Source: an uncultured Bacteroidota bacterium
Lineage (GTDB): Bacteria; Bacteroidota; Bacteroidia; Chitinophagales; Chitinophagaceae
NCBI GenBank assembly: GCA_903912435.1
Contig: CAIWHI010000544.1
Span: 1 to 12,973 of the forward strand
Length of the DNA: 12,973 nt
Direction: 5' to 3'
The notes beneath the pieces were generated by a model, which was not told the DNA's origin, ran no database searches, and saw only the letters and a list, made by a program, of their open reading frames with translations. How positions within the stretch are numbered: the first letter of the stretch is position 1; the number at the start of each line of letters is the position of its first letter. The position numbers and the translations under genes are program-made. Below, piece after piece: positions 1-6,396 of this stretch.

Positions 1-141
1 ACTGGCTATCCAAATTTCACACTGCAAGTACCCAAAAAAACACACTTATCAGTGGGAGAGGGCCGGGGTGAGGCCTCCAATTGGCAATCCGATTTTATCT
101 GGCAGTACAATAAAAACCGCACTCGTCAATGGCAGCAATGA
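1..141 (+). CDS. 3' end of an upstream protein-coding gene (partial, frame uncertain)
   Basis: Frame 1 is open from the window edge to a TGA at 139-141 and would give the last 46 residues of a protein, beginning TGYPNFTLQVPKKTHLSV and ending in a basic, Trp/Gln-rich tail. Frame 2 is also open, to a TAA at 149-151, so the reading frame is not settled. Frame 1 is preferred because its start reads like normal coding sequence. Forty-six stop-free codons at a window edge are not strong evidence alone. A hairpin at 240-272 about 100 bp downstream supports some plus-strand gene ending here. The family is not recognised. The segment contains a GC-rich island at 54-76 that may be a dispersed repeat. 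Confidence 0.3.
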   Translation, partial: TGYPNFTLQVPKKTHLSVGEGRGEASNWQSDFIWQYNKNRTRQWQQ

Positions 142-172
142 GATAGAATAAATAATGCTAACGCCTTAAAAG

Positions 173-189
173 GGTGAAATTATTTCACC
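173..189. repeat. Short perfect dyad (7-bp arms, 3-nt loop)
   Basis: GGTGAAA at 173-179 is followed after TTA by its reverse complement TTTCACC at 183-189. No T-tract follows, so it does not look like a terminator. It lies between the upstream gene end and the hairpin at 240-272. It could be an mRNA 3' hairpin or a protein-binding dyad; nothing in the sequence decides. Confidence 0.35.
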
Positions 190-239
190 GATTCAGCCTA
201 CACAGGTTCAACATTATCAACATTTATACTCCCCTTAAC

Positions 240-280
240 AACAAGGTATCACTATAATAGGGATACCTTGTTTAGTTTTC
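240..280 (+). terminator. Intrinsic terminator-like hairpin upstream of phaC
   Basis: AACAAGGTATC (240-250) pairs perfectly with GATACCTTGTT (262-272) around an 11-nt loop and runs into TTTAGTTTTC. It sits after the presumed upstream gene end and before the phaC -7 box at 294-301, so it probably separates the two transcripts. The stem is rather AT-rich and the T-tract is interrupted, so efficiency may be modest. Confidence 0.6.
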
Positions 281-293
281 CACCTAACATCCG

Positions 294-301
294 TACCTTT
301 G
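294..301 (+). promoter_or_regulatory. Bacteroidota -7 promoter element for phaC
   Basis: TACCTTTG matches the Bacteroidota primary-sigma -7 consensus TAnnTTTG exactly and ends 18 nt before the phaC ATG, predicting a leader of only about 12 nt. The nearest upstream TTG (268-270) is 23 bp away, slightly long for the -33 element. Confidence 0.55.
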
Positions 302-319
302 CACAAAATTTGAAAGATT

Positions 320-1372
320 ATGAATTTCAACTCTTCTGGTATTGCTGAAGAAATGGTATCAACTACTGAAAAAATAGCTAAAGGATACAAAACCCTTCAG
401 GACATTGATAAGGTGGAAATAGGTATGACGCCAAAGGAACTGGTTTGGCAGAGCGACAAAATAAAAATGTTTCATTACCTGCGCGACACTCCTGCTAAAT
501 GCGCTACTCCAGTTCTTGTTTCATTCGCTATGCTCAACAGGCACGATGTACTTGACCTTCAGCCCGACCGCAGCCTGATGAAAAAATTATTAGACAGCGG
601 ACTCGACATATATATTATGGATTGGGGCTACCACAACAAGAGCGACCGCTACCTAACCATGGAAGACTATATAGATGGCTATATGAACGATGCTATTGAC
701 TTCCTGAGGAAACGTCATAATACAGATAAGATTCATAAAATGGGTATTTGCCAGGGTGGTACATTCTCTATGATTTATGCTGCGCTTTATCCTGAAAAAT
801 TAAAATCTTTAACTACCTACGTTGCACCTTACGATTTCAGTGATTGCAAATGTATGTTGTACAAATGGCCTAAATATATTGATGTAGATACTATGGTAGA
901 TGCACACGGAACTATTCCTGGTGAATTGATTGATAGCGCATTTGGCATGTTGAAACCAAGTATGAACATCACCAAGTACATTGGTGTTATGGATAGCCTT
1001 GAGGATAAAGACAAGATGATGAACTTCCTGAGAATGGAAAAATGGAAAGCTGATTTACCAGCTATACCAGGTGAGATGTACAGGAAATACATCAAAGACC
1101 TTTTCCGTGATAATAAGTTGGTAAAGGATGAATTTGAATTAGGCGGCCGCAGGGTACACCTTAAAAATGTAACCATGCCATTCCTCAATATCTATGCTAC
1201 CGAAGATAATATCATTCCAAATGATAGTACCAAGGGTGTGATGAGCATGATAGGCAGCAAAGACAAATTAGATTACCCATTCCCAGGTGGTCACATTGGC
1301 GTATTCGTGGGTGGTAAATCACAAAAAGAATTAGCACCATTCGTTGCAAAATGGATAATTGAGAGGTGTTAA
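320..1372 (+). CDS. phaC: Class III poly(3-hydroxyalkanoate) synthase catalytic subunit PhaC
   Basis: This 350-aa protein belongs to the alpha/beta-hydrolase-fold PHA synthases, which polymerise (R)-3-hydroxyacyl-CoA into intracellular polyester granules. The PHA synthase box GxCxGG is present as GICQGG (142-147), with Cys144 the predicted nucleophile. Asp296 (in ATEDNIIP) and His325 (in PGGHIG) complete the Cys-Asp-His triad. The length, the DWGY motif (101-104) and the NFLRMEKW block (235-242) match the roughly 355-aa class III PhaC of Allochromatium vinosum rather than the roughly 560-600-aa class I/II enzymes. Class III enzymes normally need the partner PhaE, and no phaE is visible nearby. 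The start is supported by the -7 box 18 nt upstream; there is no Shine-Dalgarno. A hairpin terminator follows at 1405-1434. Confidence 0.93.
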   Translation: MNFNSSGIAEEMVSTTEKIAKGYKTLQDIDKVEIGMTPKELVWQSDKIKMFHYLRDTPAKCATPVLVSFAMLNRHDVLDLQPDRSLMKKLLDSGLDIYIMDWGYHNKSDRYLTMEDYIDGYMNDAIDFLRKRHNTDKIHKMGICQGGTFSMIYAALYPEKLKSLTTYVAPYDFSDCKCMLYKWPKYIDVDTMVDAHGTIPGELIDSAFGMLKPSMNITKYIGVMDSLEDKDKMMNFLRMEKWKADLPAIPGEMYRKYIKDLFRDNKLVKDEFELGGRRVHLKNVTMPFLNIYATEDNIIPNDSTKGVMSMIGSKDKLDYPFPGGHIGVFVGGKSQKELAPFVAKWIIERC

Positions 1373-1404
1373 TCAACCCTGAATAATTATATTTACATAG
1401 TTTT

Positions 1405-1434
1405 AAAAAGGTGCACAATTTAGTGCACCTTTTT
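1405..1434. terminator. Bidirectional intrinsic terminator between phaC and the next hydrolase
   Basis: AAAAAGGTGCAC (1405-1416) and GTGCACCTTTTT (1423-1434) form a perfect 12-bp stem around a 6-nt loop, with a U-tract on either strand. It begins 32 nt after the phaC stop and ends only 19 nt before the ATG of the next gene. It therefore either separates two transcripts or works as a leaky barrier within one. Confidence 0.85.
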
Positions 1435-1436
1435 AT

Positions 1437-1444
1437 TAAGTTTT
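1437..1444 (+). promoter_or_regulatory. Possible -7 element for the 1454 hydrolase
   Basis: TAAGTTTT differs from TAnnTTTG only at the last base and lies between the terminator and the start codon, predicting an almost leaderless mRNA. An alternative single-mismatch match, TATATTTA at 1388-1395, would place the terminator hairpin inside the leader. Neither has a clear -33 TTG. Confidence 0.25.
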
Positions 1445-1453
1445 AGATAGAGA

Positions 1454-2314
1454 ATGACATATCCATATATTACCAAGAGTGTAGACTTACCCGGCCATTG
1501 TAATATCAGCTATATAGATGAAGGCAGCGGTCCCAGAACCCTTCTATTCGTTCACGGACTGGCCAACTATGCTTATGTATGGTGCAAGAATATCGACTTC
1601 CTCAAAAAGAATTTTCGTTGCATAGCTATAGATCTACCAGGCAATGGCCTTAGCGACAGGTATAACCATAAATACAGTATGGCTTTCTTTGCTGAGAAAA
1701 TTAATAATTTTATTGAAGAGTTGCAGTTAAAAAATGTGACCCTGGTTGGTCATTCCATGGGTGGGCAGGTTTGTCTTACAACCCTAATCAATCACCCAAA
1801 GTGTGCTGATTCATTGGTATTATGTGCTCCAGCAGGCTTTGAGCGATTTAGTGTTTTAGAAAAAACAATGTACTACCATACCCTAACCATGCTCGATTTT
1901 ATCTCTAATGACGAGCATAGTCTGCGTAAAACCATAGAACGGAGCTTTTTCCATACCCAGCCGCAAATGGAAAACATGATTAATGAGCTTACAGGGCTTA
2001 TGAAAACTTATAAGCCCAACCAGTACCGCAAAATGATTGAGGCCTGTATCAAAAGTATGCTCGAAGATGCAGTATATGACCAACTATCACAGATAAAGCA
2101 ACCTACGATTGTAATTTTCGGCACCCAGGATGCCCTTATTCCCAATAAGCTTATACACCCCATGTCGGTAGAACAATTGGCAAAAGAAGGAGTAAAGCAA
2201 CTACCCTATGCATTCCTCCAAATGATACCTGATGCAGGCCACTTTGTGCAGTGGGAAGCCGCTGATGCAGTCAATAATTCTATTTACAAGTTTGTAAATT
2301 CTTTGATGGCATAA
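1454..2314 (+). CDS. Alpha/beta-fold hydrolase, unknown substrate
   Basis: This 286-aa single-domain alpha/beta hydrolase has no signal peptide, so it is probably cytoplasmic. The oxyanion-hole HG motif is at 34-35 (FVHGLANY), the LPGNGLSD loop at 61-68, and the nucleophile elbow GHSMGG at 99-104 with Ser101 as nucleophile. Asp226 (GTQDALIP) and His263 (DAGHFVQW) are the likely triad partners. A cap region of roughly 80 residues (about 130-210) lies between the core halves. The family includes esterases, lipases, C-C hydrolases and haloperoxidase-like enzymes; the sequence does not fix the substrate. Its position just downstream of phaC allows a role in polyester or acyl-ester turnover, but the strong intervening hairpin argues against obligatory co-transcription. 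Confidence 0.85.
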   Translation: MTYPYITKSVDLPGHCNISYIDEGSGPRTLLFVHGLANYAYVWCKNIDFLKKNFRCIAIDLPGNGLSDRYNHKYSMAFFAEKINNFIEELQLKNVTLVGHSMGGQVCLTTLINHPKCADSLVLCAPAGFERFSVLEKTMYYHTLTMLDFISNDEHSLRKTIERSFFHTQPQMENMINELTGLMKTYKPNQYRKMIEACIKSMLEDAVYDQLSQIKQPTIVIFGTQDALIPNKLIHPMSVEQLAKEGVKQLPYAFLQMIPDAGHFVQWEAADAVNNSIYKFVNSLMA

Positions 2315-2446
2315 TAATTATTTTCCAGGTTTAGTATAAACCAAAATTGAAGTTGGTGTTAGGAGCAGGCTTAGCCGAGGTCGTGGTGGCGACCTGTCTC
2401 CCGAAAGGTGATGCTTTCTTAATCTAATGGCTTTCCCAAATAAAAA
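2315..2446. repeat. Intergenic stretch with a GC-rich hairpin island (REP-like?)
   Basis: The gap after the hydrolase holds a weak 6-bp hairpin (GGTTTA/TAAACC, 2328-2342) and then a markedly GC-rich island at about 2361-2413. The island contains a perfect 6-bp hairpin, AGGTCG (2378-2383) and CGACCT (2390-2395), with loop TGGTGG. The island has no T-tract and differs in composition from its AT-rich flanks, which suggests a dispersed intergenic repeat. Copies elsewhere in the genome cannot be seen from this window. Confidence 0.35.
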
Positions 2447-2482
2447 TAGGGATGTTACAAATCTAAATTTGCTACATCCCTA
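2447..2482 (-). terminator. Intrinsic terminator for the small minus-strand gene
   Basis: TAGGGATGT (2447-2455) pairs with ACATCCCTA (2474-2482). After a 2-nt internal loop, CAAAT (2458-2462) pairs with ATTTG (2467-2471). Read on the minus strand, the hairpin is followed by TTTTTATTT, a good U-tract. On the plus strand an A-rich run follows, so orientation is clearly minus, closing the gene at 2508-2711. Confidence 0.75.
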
Positions 2483-2507
2483 AAAATATTATTGTACCAG
2501 GTGAAAC

Positions 2508-2711
2508 TTACATGCCTGATAGTTTCTTCATCAGGTTCACCCCGCCCTTCTTTGATTTATTTACTGATACTTTCGATGCCTTACCGTTTTTAGCAACAGG
2601 CTGGCTGGAGAAAGATATTGGTTTTGAAGGTAATCTTACGGGCCCTGCTTTTTTTGCAGCAGGGGCCGCTTTTGGTGTTTCAACCGGAGTATTTTGTTTA
2701 GGAGTATCCAT
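2508..2711 (-). CDS. Small Lys/Pro/Ala-rich basic protein, unknown function
   Basis: A 67-aa low-complexity protein beginning MDTPKQNTPVETPKAAPAAK and ending VNLMKKLSGM. It is strongly basic, lacks cysteine, and has no signal peptide or membrane segment, so it is probably a disordered cytoplasmic protein. Composition resembles histone-H1-like or ribosome/nucleic-acid-associated tails, but no domain is recognised and function is not assigned. The minus strand is preferred over the overlapping 77-codon plus-strand frame because a U-tract terminator (2447-2482) lies 26 nt past the stop on this strand, while the plus frame would encode an implausible Phe-rich peptide. A one-mismatch -7 box (minus-strand TTATTTTG at 2738-2745) lies 26 nt upstream. 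It is separated from the next minus gene by the terminator at 2833-2854. Confidence 0.6.
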   Translation of the reverse strand: MDTPKQNTPVETPKAAPAAKKAGPVRLPSKPISFSSQPVAKNGKASKVSVNKSKKGGVNLMKKLSGM

Positions 2712-2825
2712 ATTTGTGAATTTTAAAATTAGAACTGCAAAATAACAATTAAAAAGAAAATTCCGTCCTTATCAGGAGAATCTTTTCATTCATTTGTGAT
2801 AAGCACATAATGAATTAGCCAACCA

Positions 2826-2854
2826 TAAAAAAAGGCGGGTTTGAACGCCCGCCT
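2826..2854 (-). terminator. Strong intrinsic terminator downstream of the lipoprotein gene
   Basis: AGGCGGG (2833-2839) and CCCGCCT (2848-2854) form a 7-bp GC-rich stem, with a further T-G wobble inside. Read on the minus strand the stem is followed by a run of seven T (complement of 2826-2832). It begins 25 nt past the stop codon of the minus-strand gene ending at 2879. Confidence 0.88.
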
Positions 2855-2878
2855 GTGTGTAGTTTTAATCAAAAAGTA

Positions 2879-3700
2879 TTAGCGCAAGGTAATAACATAA
2901 TCGTGTGTACCGAAACTCAACATAGCCTGGTTATCACAACCACCCCCACCATATGAATAATCTAATGTTCTACCCACTGCGAACGAACTACTGGTTATAG
3001 TTACAGTGCCAGACTCAATATAATCACAACCATAAACAATCTTTAATGGAGAAGTAATTGTAAATGTAAATACATGACCATTTGCACGTGTAACAGTTGT
3101 GACACCGGTAATTTCATAAGAATCATCAGTCCGTGTTGTAGTACCATACCCCGAAAGCCATGTACGGTTGCGAGTACCTGTCCAACTTGCAATGCTGTCT
3201 GTCGCATATACAATTGAGTCACTTACCGTAACAGCATAGTAATAACTCCCACTGGTATTTCTGCCCATATTGGTTACTGTTTTATGAACCCTTAAGTCTA
3301 ATCCGTTTACAGTATAGTTGGTACTGGTAATAGTATGCGTACTTGCACTGTCCTTATAATGTCCGGTATAGGCTACAATTAGCTTTCCAGTGCGGGTTTT
3401 ACCATCAACTCCCGTACATCCGGCACCAAAATCAACAGTCATTATATGTGCCGACCCAGCCGTATCGAAAGTTATTGTGGCACAGGTACTGGTGGTTCTT
3501 AAGCCCGAACTACCAGTTGTGGCTGCTACATCGGTAATCGAAATCACATCATTGCTATGTGACTCTAATTTTGCAGCGTCAGATGCATAACCTCCGTTAT
3601 CATCAGAACTGGTTAATACATTTGTCGTTGTCGTGTCATTGCGCTTGCATGACGTAAATATTAATACAGATGCAGCCAAAATCAGTGTGGCTGTTTTCAT
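2879..3700 (-). CDS. Lipoprotein of unknown function (Bacteroidota family)
   Basis: From the ATG at 3700 the protein is 273 aa, starting MKTATLILAASVLIFTSCKR. It has a basic n-region, a hydrophobic h-region and a lipobox-like FTSC, so Cys18 is the expected lipidated residue after signal peptidase II cleavage. Upstream in-frame ATGs exist at 3718 and 3778; 3700 gives the most typical lipoprotein signal, and no Shine-Dalgarno decides. The mature part begins Asp/Thr-rich and is then a Thr/Ser/Gly-rich, probably all-beta domain. Its motifs include TVDFGAGCTGVDGKTRTGK, YGCDYIESGTVTI and a C-terminal GGGGCDNQA. Four cysteines after the lipidated one could form two disulfides in the periplasm or at the surface. 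I recognise the pattern as a recurring Bacteroidota lipoprotein type but know no function. It has its own terminator (2826-2854). Confidence 0.8.
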   Translation of the reverse strand: MKTATLILAASVLIFTSCKRNDTTTTNVLTSSDDNGGYASDAAKLESHSNDVISITDVAATTGSSGLRTTSTCATITFDTAGSAHIMTVDFGAGCTGVDGKTRTGKLIVAYTGHYKDSASTHTITSTNYTVNGLDLRVHKTVTNMGRNTSGSYYYAVTVSDSIVYATDSIASWTGTRNRTWLSGYGTTTRTDDSYEITGVTTVTRANGHVFTFTITSPLKIVYGCDYIESGTVTITSSSFAVGRTLDYSYGGGGCDNQAMLSFGTHDYVITLR

Positions 3701-3865
3701 AAATTTAAAGTTGACCATAGCTTGATGTTTTGTGTAAATAGTAGACAAGAGAATTACAGCTTGGTTTAATGTAATCACACATAAATAATTCGGCTCATGA
3801 ATTAAGACTTCAATTTATACAACAATCAAAATTCAACTTACGAAAAACAATTAGGTCATTAAATG

Positions 3866-3898
3866 AAAAAGCCCCTATGCATTGTATTTCATAGGGGC
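3866..3898 (-). terminator. Intrinsic terminator for the amino acid permease gene
   Basis: GCCCCTATG (3871-3879) and CATAGGGGC (3890-3898) form a perfect 9-bp stem around a 10-nt loop. On the minus strand it is followed by TTTTTC. It starts 20 nt beyond the permease stop codon. Confidence 0.88.
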
Positions 3899-3918
3899 CA
3901 ATCTATAACTACTTTTAA

Positions 3919-5394
3919 TTAATCAGTTTTCAACTTGCTATGCTTGCGACTATAGCCAAAATAGATAACCAGTCCAATAATTAACCAGCCGCCAAGACGA
4001 GCCCAGTTAGTCCATCCTAAACCAGCTATCATTGCGCCACAAACCACTATACCTAATATAGAGACAACGGGCACTAAAGGCACCTTAAATTGCCTCTGGA
4101 TTTCAGGGTTCGTTATACGTAATATCCATACCCCTGCACATACAAGTATGAATGCAAACAAGGTACCAATACTGGTCATATCCCCCACAATATCGCCAGG
4201 TATGAAGGCAGCAAAACCACCAACCAATACCAGGAATACCAAATTAGACTTGTATGGAGTACTATACTTGGGATGTAGGTCGCTGAATAATTTCGGCACC
4301 AACCCATCCTTACTCATAGAATAAAACACCCTTGATTGGCCCATCAACATTACCAGAATCACTGATGAGAACCCGAATAGTATAGCTACTGTAACCATGT
4401 TGGCTAGCCAGCCATAACCTGCCATATAGGTTTTGATTGCATAGGCCACAGATGCTTCTTTCCCCACTGTTCGGAAATCATTTACATTAGCTACACCAGT
4501 TAGCACATGTGCAAACAGGATATACAATACAGTACAGATTACCAATGAGCCCAAAATACCTATTGGCATGTCTTTTTTAGGATTCTTAGCTTCCTGTGCC
4601 GCTGTGGATACTGCATCAAAACCAATAAAGGCAAAGAATACCACCCCTGCTGCACCGAGTATACCCCATATACCACCATAATTGTGTTTTACCCCCTGTG
4701 AATCGGTAATAATAGTAGCAGCAGGTATATAATGTTCATGGTTTACAGGATTCATATATCCCCATCCTAAAACGATGAATAAGATTACTATAGCCACCTT
4801 TGAAATAACAATGATACCGTTTACCACTGCCGACTCTTTGGTACCCTTAATGAGTAGTAAAGAAAGCATGAAAATGATAAACAATGCTGGCACATTCATA
4901 ATGCCATGATGCGACATACCTGCAGCATCTGTAAAGACCTCAAACGGCGAATGGGACCATTCGAATGGGACCCTCAACCCAAACATTTCTAGTAATTTAT
5001 TCAAGTATTCACTCCAGGCAATACCTACAGTGGCGGCACCTACAGCGTATTCAAGCACCAGGTCCCAGCCTATTATCCAGGCTACTAATTCGCCCATGGT
5101 AGCGTAGGAGTAAGTGTAAGCACTACCGGCAATGGGTATCATTGAGGCAAACTCGGCATAACATAGGCCTGCAAAAGCACATCCTATAGCGGCAACTACG
5201 AATCCTAGCGTTACAGAAGGACCCGCATTATTTGCAGCCGCAGCAGCGGTACGCACAAACAATCCCGCACCGATAATGGCACCTATCCCTAATGCAATCA
5301 AATTACCTGCACTAAGAGATCGCTTAAGTGTGCGCTCGCCATCATTAGCGTCTTGCAACAGGCTGTGTATTGGTTTTTTAGTAAATAATCCCAT
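3919..5394 (-). CDS. APC-superfamily amino acid permease (cationic amino acid transporter type)
   Basis: A 491-aa integral membrane protein with about 12 hydrophobic segments, the usual APC size. Residues 36-46 (GIGAIIGAGLF) form the unwound TM1 motif that contacts the substrate amino/carboxyl group. Residues 253-272 (FFAFIGFDAVSTAAQEAKNP) match the TM6-TM7 region typical of the cationic amino acid transporter/YfnA/GkApcT branch. The N-terminus carries a short cytoplasmic stretch (TKKPIHSLLQDA, about 5-16) also seen in this branch. The predicted role is proton-coupled uptake or exchange of amino acids across the inner membrane; exact substrates are not readable from sequence. The gene is monocistronic, with its own terminator (3866-3898) and a near-consensus -7 box 17 nt before the ATG. 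Confidence 0.9.
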   Translation of the reverse strand: MGLFTKKPIHSLLQDANDGERTLKRSLSAGNLIALGIGAIIGAGLFVRTAAAAANNAGPSVTLGFVVAAIGCAFAGLCYAEFASMIPIAGSAYTYSYATMGELVAWIIGWDLVLEYAVGAATVGIAWSEYLNKLLEMFGLRVPFEWSHSPFEVFTDAAGMSHHGIMNVPALFIIFMLSLLLIKGTKESAVVNGIIVISKVAIVILFIVLGWGYMNPVNHEHYIPAATIITDSQGVKHNYGGIWGILGAAGVVFFAFIGFDAVSTAAQEAKNPKKDMPIGILGSLVICTVLYILFAHVLTGVANVNDFRTVGKEASVAYAIKTYMAGYGWLANMVTVAILFGFSSVILVMLMGQSRVFYSMSKDGLVPKLFSDLHPKYSTPYKSNLVFLVLVGGFAAFIPGDIVGDMTSIGTLFAFILVCAGVWILRITNPEIQRQFKVPLVPVVSILGIVVCGAMIAGLGWTNWARLGGWLIIGLVIYFGYSRKHSKLKTD

Positions 5395-5411
5395 GTAAAA
5401 TTGTTGAAAGG

Positions 5412-5419
5412 CTAAGATA
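5412..5419 (-). promoter_or_regulatory. Possible -7 element for the permease gene
   Basis: On the minus strand this reads TATCTTAG, one mismatch from TAnnTTTG, ending 17 nt before the permease ATG. The same spacing is seen at the better matches in this window. No clear -33 TTG is visible. Confidence 0.35.
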
Positions 5420-5479
5420 GTTATTTACATCAATGGTTTATAAAAACTGGGGGTGATTTTTGCATGAAGGCCTACTAAA

Positions 5480-5510
5480 TTGCAGATTTGCCAATTTTGA
5501 ACTAAGTTTG
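5480..5510 (+). promoter_or_regulatory. Promoter for the 5515-7407 gene pair
   Basis: TTG at 5480-5482, a 20-bp spacer and TAAGTTTG at 5503-5510 fit the Bacteroidota TTG-N19/20-TAnnTTTG arrangement. The -7 box ends only 4 nt before the ATG at 5515, so the transcript would be essentially leaderless if this is the promoter used. Confidence 0.5.
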
Positions 5511-5514
5511 ATTG

Positions 5515-6390
5515 ATGTTTTATAGGTGGTTACTACTTTTATGCTTGTCTTTCAATTCATTTTGGTCTTTGTCCCAACCTGTTTTGCCCGACATTTCTGG
5601 CAGTACCGACAAAGGAATAGTGATTCTAAGCTGGACAAACCAATATTCAGGAATCAAATCCATTTCTGTTCTGTATTCACAAGATAGTATCCGTAATTTT
5701 ACTAAAATAGGTGAAGTCCTAAAAATGGATAAAGGGGTACAAGCCTTTGTGGATGGGCACGCAATGCAAGGAAATAATTTTTACAAATTAAGTATCCTGT
5801 ATACTTCCGGGCTTAAATGGGCCTCTAATCTTTGCAAAGTAATATTACCAACAACTATTATTGATTCTAAAAGCCCCCAATTACCACCAAACGACTCTTT
5901 ACAGAAATACCTGGTAAATGGTAGAATAAATCAAGATAACCTGGCAATAACTAATAAAAACATAACACCCGCTTACCAACAAGTTGTACCGGTAAAACCT
6001 AGAGTTGCTATTTCATTTGCAATGGACACCCTACAGGTAACCTCAAAGCAATACCTGGATACAAGTACCAATCATAATAATACAAGTCACAAAATCTCCA
6101 TCACCTTCGATGACCCTGATGCAAACCCATCAGGATTAACAAAGCCCCGCTTCTTATCAACCGATACCAGCACTGGCAATGTGGTCATAAGTTTGCCTAA
6201 CGACACTAAGCAACATCATTATTCCATTAGGTTTTATAACGAGCACAACTACGTTATTAATGAGATACCACGAATCAATTACCCCAAAATCATTCTTGAT
6301 AAACGGAATTTCCAAAGAAAAGGCATGTATAAGTTTATAATAAGAAGGGATGTAGTGGAGCTGGAGACCGGATTTATAACTATTTTTTGA
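5515..6390 (+). CDS. Secreted protein with fibronectin-type-III-like domain, unknown function
   Basis: A 291-aa protein beginning MFYRWLLLLCLSFNSFWSLS, a convincing signal peptide with likely cleavage near residue 20. A TTG codon directly before (5512) is in frame, but the ATG at 5515 is the natural start. Residues about 25-112 have the strand pattern of a fibronectin-type-III-like sandwich (GIVILSWTNQ, ISVLYSQDS, NFYKLSILYT). A Thr/Asn/Pro-rich linker follows. The last 60 residues (IILDKRNFQRKGMYKFII) resemble a beta module recurring at the end of secreted Bacteroidota proteins (LILDKxNF...G.F.FEL). It is therefore likely an exported structural or adhesion-type protein. It lies 6 nt upstream of the YdjM-like gene and is probably co-transcribed with it. 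Confidence 0.75.
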   Translation: MFYRWLLLLCLSFNSFWSLSQPVLPDISGSTDKGIVILSWTNQYSGIKSISVLYSQDSIRNFTKIGEVLKMDKGVQAFVDGHAMQGNNFYKLSILYTSGLKWASNLCKVILPTTIIDSKSPQLPPNDSLQKYLVNGRINQDNLAITNKNITPAYQQVVPVKPRVAISFAMDTLQVTSKQYLDTSTNHNNTSHKISITFDDPDANPSGLTKPRFLSTDTSTGNVVISLPNDTKQHHYSIRFYNEHNYVINEIPRINYPKIILDKRNFQRKGMYKFIIRRDVVELETGFITIF

Positions 6391-6396
6391 TAAGGA

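Noticed and set aside
1..319. A phaE partner gene upstream of phaC
   Set aside because: Only the last 46-49 codons of an upstream frame are visible, they do not resemble PhaE, and a hairpin at 240-272 separates them from phaC.
829..1188. Long minus-strand frames inside phaC (also within the PLD-like, HAD and gcvP genes)
   Set aside because: They lie wholly opposite genes with clear catalytic motifs, have no promoter or recognisable domain, and are explained as antisense shadows.
2641..2667. Hairpin CCCTGCT/AGCAGGG with seven T in the loop region as an internal terminator
   Set aside because: The T-run lies in the loop, not after the stem, and the whole element is explained as coding sequence for the Ala/Lys/Pro-rich part of the small minus-strand gene.
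2512..2745. A 77-codon plus-strand frame opposite the small basic gene
   Set aside because: Its product would be Phe-rich and unlike a real protein, and the terminator at 2447-2482 is oriented for the minus strand. It is the shadow of the minus-strand gene.
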